64,000 nucleotides of DNA from an uncultured Victivallales bacterium (GTDB lineage Bacteria; Verrucomicrobiota; Lentisphaeria; Victivallales; UBA1829), in contig CALXRL010000009.1 in the NCBI GenBank assembly GCA_944390735.1, positions 1-64,000 of the forward strand, read 5' to 3'. The stretch's first letter is position 1. Every line of letters starts with the position of its first letter. Below the pieces are notes generated by a model. That model did not search any database. It was not told where the DNA came from and worked only from the letters and a program-made list of their open reading frames with translations. Below, in pieces: positions 1 to 8,538 of the stretch. The position numbers and the translations under genes were made by a program.

Positions 1-84
1 AGCTGATTTTTCTTCCCGTTTTTTGTGTACAGGAGAGATTTCCGGGGGTGCTTTTTTATGTTTCTTGTAAGAGATATTTTTGGT

Positions 85-225
85 GAGGGAATGTTTTTGC
101 GCTGCGCGTTTTTGCCGCTTACGCGGATTCCTTTGCGCTGCGCGCTTTGCCTCCGGCGGCCAGCTTGTTCAGCTGGACCGAAGCAGGTCACGGACCTGCA
201 CCATTATTACGGCTTCGCCGCTGGC
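85..225. other. Hairpin-rich intergenic stretch
   Basis: Positions 1-250 hold no convincing gene. Within them sit four short perfect inverted repeats: CCGC-TTAC-GCGG (115-126), CCAGCT-TGTTC-AGCTGG (160-176), GCAGGTC-ACG-GACCTGC (183-199) and CGGC-TTC-GCCG (210-220). A 13-bp direct repeat, TTTGCGCTGCGCG, lies at 96-108 and 132-144. The block follows the last gene of the leftward operon (stop at 251), so it could be a structured 3' end, a dispersed repeat or a small RNA. No T-run marks a classic terminator. Confidence 0.4.
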
Positions 226-250
226 TCTCAACGGGTGATCCCTTTATTTT

Positions 251-778
251 TCATTTCAGGAAGAAGATTTTGTCCAGCAAACGGAATTTTTCCGACAGTT
301 GTTTCCTCTCTTCCGGACTCAAACTTTGAAATCTCGAAATCAAGGAGGAATAGCACGATTCTTCAAGAGGAATTGTCTGAACCTGAAAATCCGCAAAAAG
401 AACATTGATGCAGTCTGGATGATTGTTCACCCTGTCAAATGCCACCGGCATTCCAGAGGATACCGTTTTCCGATTCAAATTCATTCCCGTGTACACATAA
501 TGAAAATGCTTTGAAGGACACGAAAATGCCTGCGAATCACTTAAAAACCCTTTTTGAAACAACTCTTCCAGCTCCACAGGAAATGATCCGCCATTCTTCC
601 CGGTATAAATCTGCAGAGCATTGCCCAGTACCCGAAGCCGCTCCGTACATTCCCGCAGCACCACTCGATGATCCTCGTCCTCCCCGTTATCCTCCCCCAG
701 AAGGAAAAATGCAATCGCCACAGCCAGAATCAATCCCCAACCACAGGCCGTCAGCAAAAATGATCCTTTTCTTTTCAT
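251..778 (-). CDS. Membrane-anchored prepilin-like protein lacking the leader motif
   Basis: A 175-residue protein with one N-terminal membrane segment (about residues 9-28) and a periplasmic-type domain. Near the C-terminus it carries H-PDCINVLFA-DF, which matches the spacing of the H-X9-DG motif of Lentisphaerae/Planctomycetes prepilin-like proteins with DG changed to DF. The N-terminal FTLIEL processing and methylation motif is absent. Its start overlaps the stop of the upstream gene by ATGA, implying translational coupling. I read it as a divergent pseudopilin relative that stays membrane-anchored because no leader peptidase site is visible. The exact role is unknown. Confidence 0.7.
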   Translation of the reverse strand: MKRKGSFLLTACGWGLILAVAIAFFLLGEDNGEDEDHRVVLRECTERLRVLGNALQIYTGKNGGSFPVELEELFQKGFLSDSQAFSCPSKHFHYVYTGMNLNRKTVSSGMPVAFDRVNNHPDCINVLFADFQVQTIPLEESCYSSLISRFQSLSPEERKQLSEKFRLLDKIFFLK

Positions 779-2286
779 ATATCCCCGTTTACTGTCGTAA
801 TGATCGGAAAAGTGTCAATGCGCTGAATCCCGTTTCGCGAAACCACGATCCGATACCGCGCATAACTGTCCTCCCGTCCAGCCATTCCGTATTTGATGAT
901 GATGTTGATGTGATACACCCGTTTCCCGTGCACCATCCGAACGTTTCCCTCTTCATCCGGAAGAAAAACCTCCCGGAGTGGATTGTCCATTTTCCAGAGA
1001 AAATTCCTCACATTCAGACGCATGATGTCCACAATTCCATCCACCTGGAAATCCGCAAACAATCCCCGCGTCTTTTCCGATGACAGCCAGACGTGTTTCC
1101 TCGCCAGAATGACTGATTCCCCGAATCCTCCGCTTACCATCTCCGCCATATAATCCCGGTGCCGCACCTTCAGAATCCGCGGATCCACCCGAAGTTCATT
1201 CACAAACGACACACTCTCCTTGCACACTCCCACTTTCTTCCCGAAACCGCTTCGAATATCCATTTTGAAGTCAAAGAGGAAACGTCTCACCCGCGCCTGA
1301 AGATATCCCTTCAGACAATCCTTGATCCGATCCTTCCCCACATACGAAATCACGACGATCAGAAAAAACAGAATCGAAAGCTCGCTGAACAGAAGCTGGC
1401 GGGTCAGAAACGTGATGATCGTGGCAAACGTCATTGCTATGCCTGCGGCAGCGGCAAAAACCAGATTCTCCAGAAGCACCCCGTCACGCCGCGTCGTCGT
1501 CTTCAGAAACAGAACGCTCGCCATGACCTTTTTCAACGCGCTCTCCCGGTAAATGAGTTCTTCGTTGTCTCCCTCCGGATCCGGAATCGAGGGATAGCCG
1601 CGTTCCTTGCGGTAGGCAATCTCCATGCGGAGCTGCTGAACCAGACGGCCTTTGAGCTCCTCCGTCCACGACTGTGCGTTCCCACGGTCAAGAAAATACC
1701 ACAGTTTGTACCGGTACTTGTTGGCGGTGATACTTAAAAATTCATCCACCAGATTGAAAAATTCCATCGTCACAGCCGATGTCCCGGGGGTCTCCAGAAT
1801 GATTCGGAGACTGCGGAAACGCTCCAGAATCTGTTCCGAAAATGTCAGATAGTTTTCGATCAGCGTTCGATAATTCAGACTCGTTTGCGACCGTTCCAGA
1901 AACCGCTCCTCGTCCCGCAGTGCGCTCCGCATGATTGAACAGAACATTTTCAGCCGTTCCGTATACAGATCCCGGGCGTCCGGCGCATCCGGAGAGTCCC
2001 CCAGACGCCGCATCGCATGTTCCAGTTTGCTCAAGGGCGACTCCTCCCCTCCGGTCATCCCACGCAGAAGAACCACCGGTGTCTTGAGCCGGATGTACTC
2101 CTGCATATCCGCATAAAAGGCCTCCCTCGAGTAGGTCGCTGGAGACAACCCCAGACTGCAGGGGAAAAACAGATACGTGTCAACATGATACGAGTTCACC
2201 TCCCGCCCTTTCTCCAGCGGATAGGTGAACTTCATTTCCAGCTGATATTTATCGTGAAGCTTGAACGTTTCTGAAAGAGATTCCAT
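775..2286 (-). CDS. Uncharacterised two-helix membrane protein
   Basis: About 503 residues from the ATG at 2286, which has GGGAAG just upstream. An in-frame GTG at 2319 would add 11 residues but has no visible ribosome site. The protein is largely soluble and charged. Two adjacent hydrophobic segments (about residues 274-294 and 300-316) form a hairpin in the middle, and the C-terminal part is beta-rich. I recognise no family. It lies downstream of the LacI/prepilin/TPR-glycosidase genes on the same strand and is coupled to the leaderless prepilin gene by a 4-base overlap, so the two probably work together at the membrane. Confidence 0.75.
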   Translation of the reverse strand: MESLSETFKLHDKYQLEMKFTYPLEKGREVNSYHVDTYLFFPCSLGLSPATYSREAFYADMQEYIRLKTPVVLLRGMTGGEESPLSKLEHAMRRLGDSPDAPDARDLYTERLKMFCSIMRSALRDEERFLERSQTSLNYRTLIENYLTFSEQILERFRSLRIILETPGTSAVTMEFFNLVDEFLSITANKYRYKLWYFLDRGNAQSWTEELKGRLVQQLRMEIAYRKERGYPSIPDPEGDNEELIYRESALKKVMASVLFLKTTTRRDGVLLENLVFAAAAGIAMTFATIITFLTRQLLFSELSILFFLIVVISYVGKDRIKDCLKGYLQARVRRFLFDFKMDIRSGFGKKVGVCKESVSFVNELRVDPRILKVRHRDYMAEMVSGGFGESVILARKHVWLSSEKTRGLFADFQVDGIVDIMRLNVRNFLWKMDNPLREVFLPDEEGNVRMVHGKRVYHINIIIKYGMAGREDSYARYRIVVSRNGIQRIDTFPIITTVNGDI

Positions 2287-2383
2287 CTGACTTCCCGGCA
2301 GCCCGCCTTTCCGTTTCACATGATTCTAACAATACAGCAGAAACACGGACTTTCAAGCGCGATTTCAGGGAAATCCTTCCCTT

Positions 2384-5300
2384 TCAGAGTCTTGTTTTCC
2401 TCCCTCGATGAACCGGAAAACGGTAGACATGCCGTTCCAGCGGAGCAAAGGAGTCCGTCACACTCCCGTCCCGGACCGGACAGGTTCGATTTTCAAACAC
2501 CGCCTCCGCCGCGGAAATTCCCTCCGTGCCTCCCGCCGTCAAAGTGATCCCGCGCAGCGGCGAGTAGGCAAGATTCTGCGAAATCAGAAAAACCGCATCC
2601 TCCGTCCGATAGGCCGCGCAGATCACCTTTGAGTGATTGCTTGCGCAGGGAACGGATTCCCCCGAATAGAAAACGGGCGTCAGATGACGGATCTCCGAAA
2701 GAATTCCCGCCGTACCGAACCAGAGTGCATTCGAATTCGGACGATCCTGAAAGAACTGAAACATCCGAAGTCCGTGAATCAACCCGCCGTAAATCATCGC
2801 CGAAAGTTCCGGAACGCTCGGTTCCCGGGACCCGCCCTCCCCGGAACCGTTGTAATACTGAATCCAGGCGCCCCCCACCGCGCCGCTTTTCTTCCCGCGA
2901 ATGTGATCCATGATTGATTTCGCCCCGTTGCAGAACGCCTCAACTCCTCCCGTGTCGCGAATCGTGTACAGCGAGGCACTCACGATATCGAAATTCGCGA
3001 CTCCTCCGTATGCGTTGCCTCCATGGAAAACGTTTCCGAAAACCGGCCGGTCATCCCCCTTCCGGAGAAGGGCGGTCACCTTTGCAATCTCCTTCTCCTG
3101 TTTCGGGAACTTTCCCTTCGCCCAGCTTCCGTAGATTTCATCCAGCGTGGCCCACGCAAGAATGCAGGGCAGATCCTTCAGAGCCTTCTGCGCCTCCGCA
3201 TGGGTCTGAAGAATCTCCTCCAGCGGAAACTCCCGCGAACTCCAGATGTTCCGGCTGCTTTTTCCGTACAGCAGATGGGGAAGAATGAAAAGTCCCTTTT
3301 TTCCGATGGCCTCCATATCCTTCCGCTGCTTCCCGAATGAATAGGGGTGCTCTGCCGGACGGTTTCCGATGTTCCACAAGGCAACTGTGTCGAACCCGAT
3401 GGCCTTGACTTCGTCGACGGTTGCCGGAAACCGCGGATACTGCGTATAGGAGAGAACAAAGGGAATCCGCGGTTTTCCGTCGACGGCAAGCATATGTTTT
3501 GCCCCGTTCAAACTGACGCGGGACTCTCCGGTTCGTGTGTGAGCTTTCCCGGACGGCGGCTCCGGAAGCGCCGCAGGAAGAAGGTTCCCTGTCCGGTTCG
3601 CTCCGATTTTCAGTTGCAGAAAATCATTGATGTCCTCTCCGTTCAGATAGACGATCTCCTTTTTCCGGTCCGCGGTTTCCCGCGACACACGCATCAGATT
3701 GAATCCCCAGATGTCAGCCCCCCTCCGGTTCGCCGCCGCACTCGCAAGGGGGATTTCCAGCAGGGCGGTCCAGGAGGAGTCCCCCCGTTCCACCCGGGCG
3801 GTGAACGGAAAGTCAGACTGGCTTTTTCCTCCGGCAAAGACTTTGAAATCGGCATGGCAGGTATTCTCTTTCTCCGGCAGACCGAGAAAACGCACGAGGA
3901 CGGAATCCCCGGCGCAAACGGGACCGGTGTCCGCACAGCGGATCCGAAGCAGAAGACGTTCGTCCTTCCGGAGGACCGACAGTTCCGTCGGACGGGTTCC
4001 GGCAAGACGGATCCCCCTTCCATCCGCCTCGATCATCCGGGTTCCCGGAGCAAAAAAAGGGGTTTCCCGATAACGCCAGGAGAATTCGTTGCAGAGTTCC
4101 CGGTCGCTCTTCGCATACGGAAATACCCGTTCGCCGGGAGTCAGCATCACCGCATCCAGATGAACGCCCTTTCCGGCGGAATCGGAAAATCCCATCGGAC
4201 TTCGTTTCGGATTCGGCTCCAGGGTTGCCGAATATTCCTTCCACTCCGTTCCGAGCGGGAAGACCCGTTGAAATCCGCCCCAGAAAACGCGGATCGCTCC
4301 GCCGGGGGAGTCGCTTTTCGCCAGAAAGGAGAGTGTCCATTTCCCCTTTCCCGTGCAGCTTTCCGGAAAGGTCAGATAGGTATGATTGCTCAGATACAGG
4401 TGCTTCGAACCGCAGGGAGTGTTTTCCGTTTCAATCTTCAGCTGACTTCCCCACGGTCGCGGATCTTTTTTCCACCAGGGTTCGCCGATGCCGTTGTAGA
4501 TTCCATCCGGGAGATCGGGATTGGTTGTAATTTCAAAGGAGCCGTTGTAGAGGAGGTTTTCTCCCGGAGCGGGAGTGTAGGAGAAGTCGCGTCTGCCCTT
4601 CCGGTACTCCTCCGGGGAACACTCCACAAGTTCAAGATGGTCGAACCACGCGCTTCCGCTGGTGCCGAGCACATACAGACCGATCCAGACCTTCCGCCGT
4701 TCGCTTCCCGTTTGAAAGAAACAGCTTTTGCGCGTCCAGCCCTGCCGTCCGCCGCGCAGAAGAAGCGTGGCGGAACGCTCCCGCCAGTCGTTGCTTTCCG
4801 GAAACACGATGGCCATCACGCCTTCGGAATAGGGTCCGCAGGCGGTTGCCCGGGGCACGATCCGGTCGGTATCACATTTCAGGGAAGCGCTGAAGCGGTA
4901 GCAGGTATGGGGACGCAGTTCAATTCCACGCTGGAAAACATAGGTGCCGTGCGCGCCGGAACCGTCGAACCTTGCGCTGTAATTGCCGTGGACCGAGTCC
5001 TCCGAGCGCGTAAGCCCGGAGGAAAATCCGGAAATTGTTCCATCCTTTTCGACCTCCTCGAACGAAGGATTGCGGATCAGATTTCCGGAAAAGGAATCCT
5101 GTCTGAGCATTCGGATCCCGCGTTGCGCCTCCTGCCGGAACCATGCGGGCGCACCGGGAACGCGCAACACCGCTTCAAAGGCCTCCAGTGCCTCCTTCCG
5201 CGCACCGGTTTTCCGGTGACAGCGGGCAAGACCGAACAGAGCCTGCACCTTTTCCGAAACCCCGCTTCCCTTCGGATCGGAAAGGACGGAGCGGTACAGG

Positions 5301-5761
5301 GCGAGGGCCTCGCCGGGACGCCGGTCAAGCAGCAGATTGGCCAACGAGAGTCTGGTCTGAATCTCACTCCAGTCGTTCGCGTTCTGTTCGATTCCGCGCC
5401 GGTAGAAATCCATTGCCCGGTCATAGGCGCCCTGTTTCTGATGGAGGAATCCCAGCGATTTGTATCCGAGCGTCCGGATCTGCGGCGTGGCGTCTTCCAG
5501 GGAGAGAAGGCTTTGGAGTTTCTCCTCGCATTCATGGAGTTTTTTCTGACGTTCCAGCGAACGGGCCTCGCTCAGAATCGCGCGGGCCTTCTCCGACGGG
5601 GTGTTCGCCAGACGACCCGCTTCGGCGAAACATCGTTCCGCCTCGGATGGACGGGAATGCCGGAGCGCCTCCTCCCCCGCGCGGAAGGCGCTCCGGTACG
5701 ATTCGAATCCGGACAGCAGAACAGGACTCAGACAGAACATCAGAAAGAAACAGATTTTCAT
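2384..5761 (-). CDS. Secreted TPR protein fused to carbohydrate-binding and TIM-barrel domains
   Basis: A 1125-residue exported protein with a signal peptide (hydrophobic residues 3-17) and a strong ribosome site (GGAGGGAGG, 6 bases before ATG). Order of parts: tetratricopeptide-like helical repeats (about 20-225); two CBM4/9-like jelly-roll domains beginning with NPSFEE (about 230) and NGSFE (about 405); a CBM9/DOMON-like region (about 560-720); and a TIM-barrel-like region (about 755-1035) opening with DGKPRIPFVLSY and containing LAWATLDEIYG, whose acidic residues could be catalytic. The glycosidase assignment comes from architecture and neighbours; no known family was recognised. It follows a prepilin gene by 30 bases in the LacI operon. 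Confidence 0.75.
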   Translation of the reverse strand: MKICFFLMFCLSPVLLSGFESYRSAFRAGEEALRHSRPSEAERCFAEAGRLANTPSEKARAILSEARSLERQKKLHECEEKLQSLLSLEDATPQIRTLGYKSLGFLHQKQGAYDRAMDFYRRGIEQNANDWSEIQTRLSLANLLLDRRPGEALALYRSVLSDPKGSGVSEKVQALFGLARCHRKTGARKEALEAFEAVLRVPGAPAWFRQEAQRGIRMLRQDSFSGNLIRNPSFEEVEKDGTISGFSSGLTRSEDSVHGNYSARFDGSGAHGTYVFQRGIELRPHTCYRFSASLKCDTDRIVPRATACGPYSEGVMAIVFPESNDWRERSATLLLRGGRQGWTRKSCFFQTGSERRKVWIGLYVLGTSGSAWFDHLELVECSPEEYRKGRRDFSYTPAPGENLLYNGSFEITTNPDLPDGIYNGIGEPWWKKDPRPWGSQLKIETENTPCGSKHLYLSNHTYLTFPESCTGKGKWTLSFLAKSDSPGGAIRVFWGGFQRVFPLGTEWKEYSATLEPNPKRSPMGFSDSAGKGVHLDAVMLTPGERVFPYAKSDRELCNEFSWRYRETPFFAPGTRMIEADGRGIRLAGTRPTELSVLRKDERLLLRIRCADTGPVCAGDSVLVRFLGLPEKENTCHADFKVFAGGKSQSDFPFTARVERGDSSWTALLEIPLASAAANRRGADIWGFNLMRVSRETADRKKEIVYLNGEDINDFLQLKIGANRTGNLLPAALPEPPSGKAHTRTGESRVSLNGAKHMLAVDGKPRIPFVLSYTQYPRFPATVDEVKAIGFDTVALWNIGNRPAEHPYSFGKQRKDMEAIGKKGLFILPHLLYGKSSRNIWSSREFPLEEILQTHAEAQKALKDLPCILAWATLDEIYGSWAKGKFPKQEKEIAKVTALLRKGDDRPVFGNVFHGGNAYGGVANFDIVSASLYTIRDTGGVEAFCNGAKSIMDHIRGKKSGAVGGAWIQYYNGSGEGGSREPSVPELSAMIYGGLIHGLRMFQFFQDRPNSNALWFGTAGILSEIRHLTPVFYSGESVPCASNHSKVICAAYRTEDAVFLISQNLAYSPLRGITLTAGGTEGISAAEAVFENRTCPVRDGSVTDSFAPLERHVYRFPVHRGRKTRL

Positions 5762-5791
5762 GGGATTCCTCCCTCCTTCGTTTTTTGGGAT

Positions 5792-6478
5792 TTACGGCTG
5801 CCAGTATCGGAGATCGCGATAGACCAGCGGATTCACGGTTGCCGCGTGCAGATCCAGAAAGACCGAATTGTTGCGGACCCCCCCGTGAAAACAGCGCTGA
5901 TCGGGAAACGGCCAGGAGAAGTCGCCGGTTGCCGCATACTGCGGTTCAAAGAGACGGTTGTGATAGATCGCGGAGCCGCTCCGGTACTGCTGAAACTCCG
6001 ATGCCAGAATCAGCGAGGAGGGATTCCTCAGCTGATGAAGTTTGTATTTCGGCTGTCCGGAATAATCGCCTTCCGCAGTTGTCACGATGGTCAGCTTCTG
6101 ATTCAGCGTGTAGGAGCGGCGGTAGGTGTTCCGGAGATCGGACGGACAGCAGAAAATGGATTTCCGGCGCATCATCTGATCGGCGAAGCGCGCCACCGGA
6201 ATCTCCGAAAGATATCCCCACACAAGCACATCCCATCCGTGATTCTTCTCCGGTTCCCAGATCGGAGACCTTGCCACCCCCGGCACGATCCAGTCGTCGT
6301 GATCCCCGATGTACTGGGCAAGCGCAACGGCAATCTGCTTCTCTCCCGAGAGGCAGACCATCCGCAGGGAGCTCTCCCGCGCGCCGCTCAACGCGGGAAG
6401 AAGAAGAGAAACAAGAATGACAAGAATCGAAACAACGACAAGCAGTTCAATCATTGTGAAAAAGACGGTTCGTTTCAT
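5792..6478 (-). CDS. Prepilin-type N-terminal methylation-domain protein
   Basis: A 228-residue prepilin-like protein. The start at 6478 is set by GGAGAT eight bases upstream and gives a short basic leader MKRTVFFT followed by the MIELLVV processing/methylation helix. A longer frame starting at 6574 would run into the LacI gene. The C-terminal H-X9-DG signature is degenerate, with ten residues after His and then DL (about residues 208-220). Only 4 bases separate it from the LacI stop, so the two genes are cotranscribed. The family resembles type II secretion or type IV pilus pseudopilins; partnership with the following glycosidase is inferred. Confidence 0.85.
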   Translation of the reverse strand: MKRTVFFTMIELLVVVSILVILVSLLLPALSGARESSLRMVCLSGEKQIAVALAQYIGDHDDWIVPGVARSPIWEPEKNHGWDVLVWGYLSEIPVARFADQMMRRKSIFCCPSDLRNTYRRSYTLNQKLTIVTTAEGDYSGQPKYKLHQLRNPSSLILASEFQQYRSGSAIYHNRLFEPQYAATGDFSWPFPDQRCFHGGVRNNSVFLDLHAATVNPLVYRDLRYWQP

Positions 6479-6482
6479 TCCC

Positions 6483-7490
6483 TCATCTCCTTTCCGTTTC
6501 ATCGAGGACGGGCGCTGCGGAGCTTCGGATTTTGATCTCGACCGGCAATCTCCGGTGTACCGGCGGCTCCGCACTTCCGTAGATTCGTTTCAGAAGGATC
6601 TCGGCGGCGGCCCGACCGACCTCGAATCCGTTCTGTCGGATCGTTGTCAAAGGAGGATCCAGCAGCTCCGCCAGCGCCAGATCGGCATAGCCGACGACGC
6701 TGATCTCCTGCGGAATCCGCCGTCCCGCGGCCCGGATAAGCCGGTACAGATGAGCCGCCAGAAGATCGTTGTGGGGAAAGACGGCGGTGGGAGCGTCGGC
6801 TCTCCGGAAACGACGGATGAGATCGTCGTCGGAAACGCTCTTCCAGTCCCAGAGTTCGCAGAGGGCGCCACACCGCTCCACCGCGTCGCGGAAGGCCTTC
6901 ATCCGCCGCCCGGGATTCGACGGCACCCAGTAAAGGGAAAAACGGCGGTGCCCCAGGGAAAGCAGATGATCCGCCAGGAGGCGTCCCCCGGTCTCATCAT
7001 CGGTCTCCACGGAGTCGATTTCCTCGGGGAAACCCAGCGGCCGGTCCACGACGACAACCGGAAGATTCATGCGGGAAATTTCAAATTTCTCATTCCGGTT
7101 CAGATCGCGCGGCAGATCAATCATAATCATGCCGTCCACGCGATGGTCGATCAGCATCCGAAGCGTTTTCAGGTTCGACGCATCGGAGAGCACCTCCTGA
7201 TAGATCGCCAGATAGGAGTGCTTCATCATCTCGCTCTGGATTCCCCGGAAGATCGCGGCAAAGTAGTCGATGTTCAGCGAGTGGATCATCACCCCGACGC
7301 TCTGGGTCCGGTTGCCGAAGCTCGCCGCCGACGCCCGGTTCGGACGGTAGTTGTAGCGCTCCGCCAGACGGAGAATCTCCTCCGCCGTCTTCCCGTTCAC
7401 TCGCGACCGGTTGGAAAACGCCCGCGAAATCGTCGCCGGCGAAAATCCGGTGATCCGCGCAAACTCCTTGATGTTCATCACGTCCGACAC
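6483..7490 (-). CDS. LacI-family transcriptional regulator
   Basis: A 335-residue LacI/GalR repressor. The N-terminal helix-turn-helix is MNIKEFARITGFSPATISRA, followed by the hinge region and a periplasmic-binding-protein-like sensor (about residues 60-325) with the typical VDGMIMIDLP and DDETGGRLLADHLL segments. The start is GTG at 7490 with AGAGGAG about ten bases upstream. It heads the operon carrying the prepilin and TPR-glycosidase genes. An 18-base palindrome between its promoter and start codon suggests autoregulation, with release by a sugar produced by the operon. The effector cannot be read from sequence. Confidence 0.93.
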   Translation of the reverse strand: MSDVMNIKEFARITGFSPATISRAFSNRSRVNGKTAEEILRLAERYNYRPNRASAASFGNRTQSVGVMIHSLNIDYFAAIFRGIQSEMMKHSYLAIYQEVLSDASNLKTLRMLIDHRVDGMIMIDLPRDLNRNEKFEISRMNLPVVVVDRPLGFPEEIDSVETDDETGGRLLADHLLSLGHRRFSLYWVPSNPGRRMKAFRDAVERCGALCELWDWKSVSDDDLIRRFRRADAPTAVFPHNDLLAAHLYRLIRAAGRRIPQEISVVGYADLALAELLDPPLTTIRQNGFEVGRAAAEILLKRIYGSAEPPVHRRLPVEIKIRSSAAPVLDETERR

Positions 7491-7510
7491 GAAAGGAATC
7501 TCCTCTCTTT

Positions 7511-7528
7511 ATGGAAACTAATTTCCAT
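7511..7528. promoter_or_regulatory. Palindromic operator, probably for the adjacent LacI protein
   Basis: ATGGAAA-CTAA-TTTCCAT is a perfect 7-bp inverted repeat with a 4-bp spacer. It lies just downstream of the -10 box and upstream of the ribosome site of the LacI gene, the expected place for repression of initiation. Confidence 0.65.
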
Positions 7529-7539
7529 TCTTTTTTTTC

Positions 7540-7568
7540 ATTATACTCCATTCCACGGTTTTTGTCAA
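7540..7568 (-). promoter_or_regulatory. Consensus sigma70 promoter of the LacI operon
   Basis: Read on the minus strand: TTGACA (7568-7563), 17-base spacer, TATAAT (7545-7540). Both hexamers match the consensus exactly, which predicts strong transcription unless the downstream operator is occupied. Confidence 0.85.
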
Positions 7569-7591
7569 TAGGCTGGGAGGGAAAAAGTGGG

Positions 7592-7621
7592 AAAAAACGG
7601 CGGCTTCGCCGGAAGCCGCCG
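7592..7621 (-). terminator. Intrinsic terminator on the minus strand
   Basis: A perfect 10-bp GC-rich stem (CGGCGGCTTC / GAAGCCGCCG at 7598-7621, 4-base loop) is followed on the minus strand by six T (7597-7592). It lies just upstream of the LacI promoter, so it should stop leftward read-through from the antiporter gene and insulate the LacI operon. Confidence 0.7.
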
Positions 7622-7622
7622 A

Positions 7623-7651
7623 TTGCAAACGGAGGAAAGGAGAACTATATT
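7623..7651 (+). promoter_or_regulatory. Probable promoter of the PocR-AraC gene
   Basis: TTGCAA (7623-7628), 17 bases, TATATT (7646-7651), about 40 bases before the ATG of the AraC-type gene. Confidence 0.55.
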
Positions 7652-7689
7652 GAAGCGGGGGATTTTCGGGGAAATCGTCGGAGGAATTC

Positions 7690-8532
7690 ATGAAACTTTC
7701 AGCCGTTCTGCGGTACATTGAAAAAGAGACTGGGGCAATCGTGAGCGTCCATCTTCTTCATCCTGCGTTTCTGGACTGCGAAGCGCTCCGTCTGGAACCG
7801 GATCAGTCGCTGCATCACGGGGAGTTCTGCCGCTACAACAAAATGCACGGGGAGATCAAAGCGTGCATCCGGAACAAGGCCCGCAGTCTGCAAGTGGCCT
7901 CGAAGGGGAGGAGTTTTTCGGGGACCTGTCCGTTCGGGGTCTGGGATTACGTGCGCCCGATCTGTTCCGAGGGAAAACTGATCGCGGTTCTGTATCTCGG
8001 GGGATTCCGCAGCGCCTCCCCCGCGCTTCCCGCGGACGGCGCGGCGCAGACGCCTCCCCTCCCGGAAGCCAGACGCGCGGCGCTGCGGCGCTATGCCGAC
8101 TTTCTGGAACAGTTCATCCGCATTGAAATTGCCATCTGGAGCCGGACGGGAGGCGCGAAGGGGAAACAGCGCACCCCGGAATATTATGTCCGGAACACGC
8201 TGTTCTACATCGACTGCAACTTTTCCAAGGACATCTCCGTGGAAGACGCCGCCGAAACGCTCCGCGTCACGCCGAATTACCTGGGGGAGCAGATCCGAAA
8301 GCACACGGGCAGGAGTTTCCGCCGGATTCTGAATGAACGGCGGATCCGGGAGGCGGAAGTGTATCTGCAGCTGCACAAGGAGCTCTCGGTGTCGCGGGTG
8401 GCGAATCTCTGCGGATTCAGCGACAGCAACTACTTCTCCACCGTGTTCCACCGCTACCGGGGCGTCACGCCGCGCGAATACCGGAACGCCGGAGAGGATG
8501 CCGCTCCCGCCCCTCCGCCCCGTGCGGAGTGA
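7690..8532 (+). CDS. AraC-family regulator with PocR-type sensor domain
   Basis: A 280-residue regulator. Residues about 1-150 resemble the PocR ligand-sensing domain, with conserved features HHGEFCRYNK and FSGTCPFGVWDYVRPI including the paired cysteines. Residues about 175-270 form the double helix-turn-helix of AraC proteins. The ribosome site GGAGGAAT sits directly before ATG. PocR domains are known from propanediol and related small-molecule regulators, but the ligand here is unknown. The gene converges on the YuiF-like antiporter gene with a 6-base gap, making that gene or the nearby glycyl radical enzyme operon possible targets. Confidence 0.88.
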   Translation: MKLSAVLRYIEKETGAIVSVHLLHPAFLDCEALRLEPDQSLHHGEFCRYNKMHGEIKACIRNKARSLQVASKGRSFSGTCPFGVWDYVRPICSEGKLIAVLYLGGFRSASPALPADGAAQTPPLPEARRAALRRYADFLEQFIRIEIAIWSRTGGAKGKQRTPEYYVRNTLFYIDCNFSKDISVEDAAETLRVTPNYLGEQIRKHTGRSFRRILNERRIREAEVYLQLHKELSVSRVANLCGFSDSNYFSTVFHRYRGVTPREYRNAGEDAAPAPPPRAE

Positions 8533-8538
8533 TCCGGC

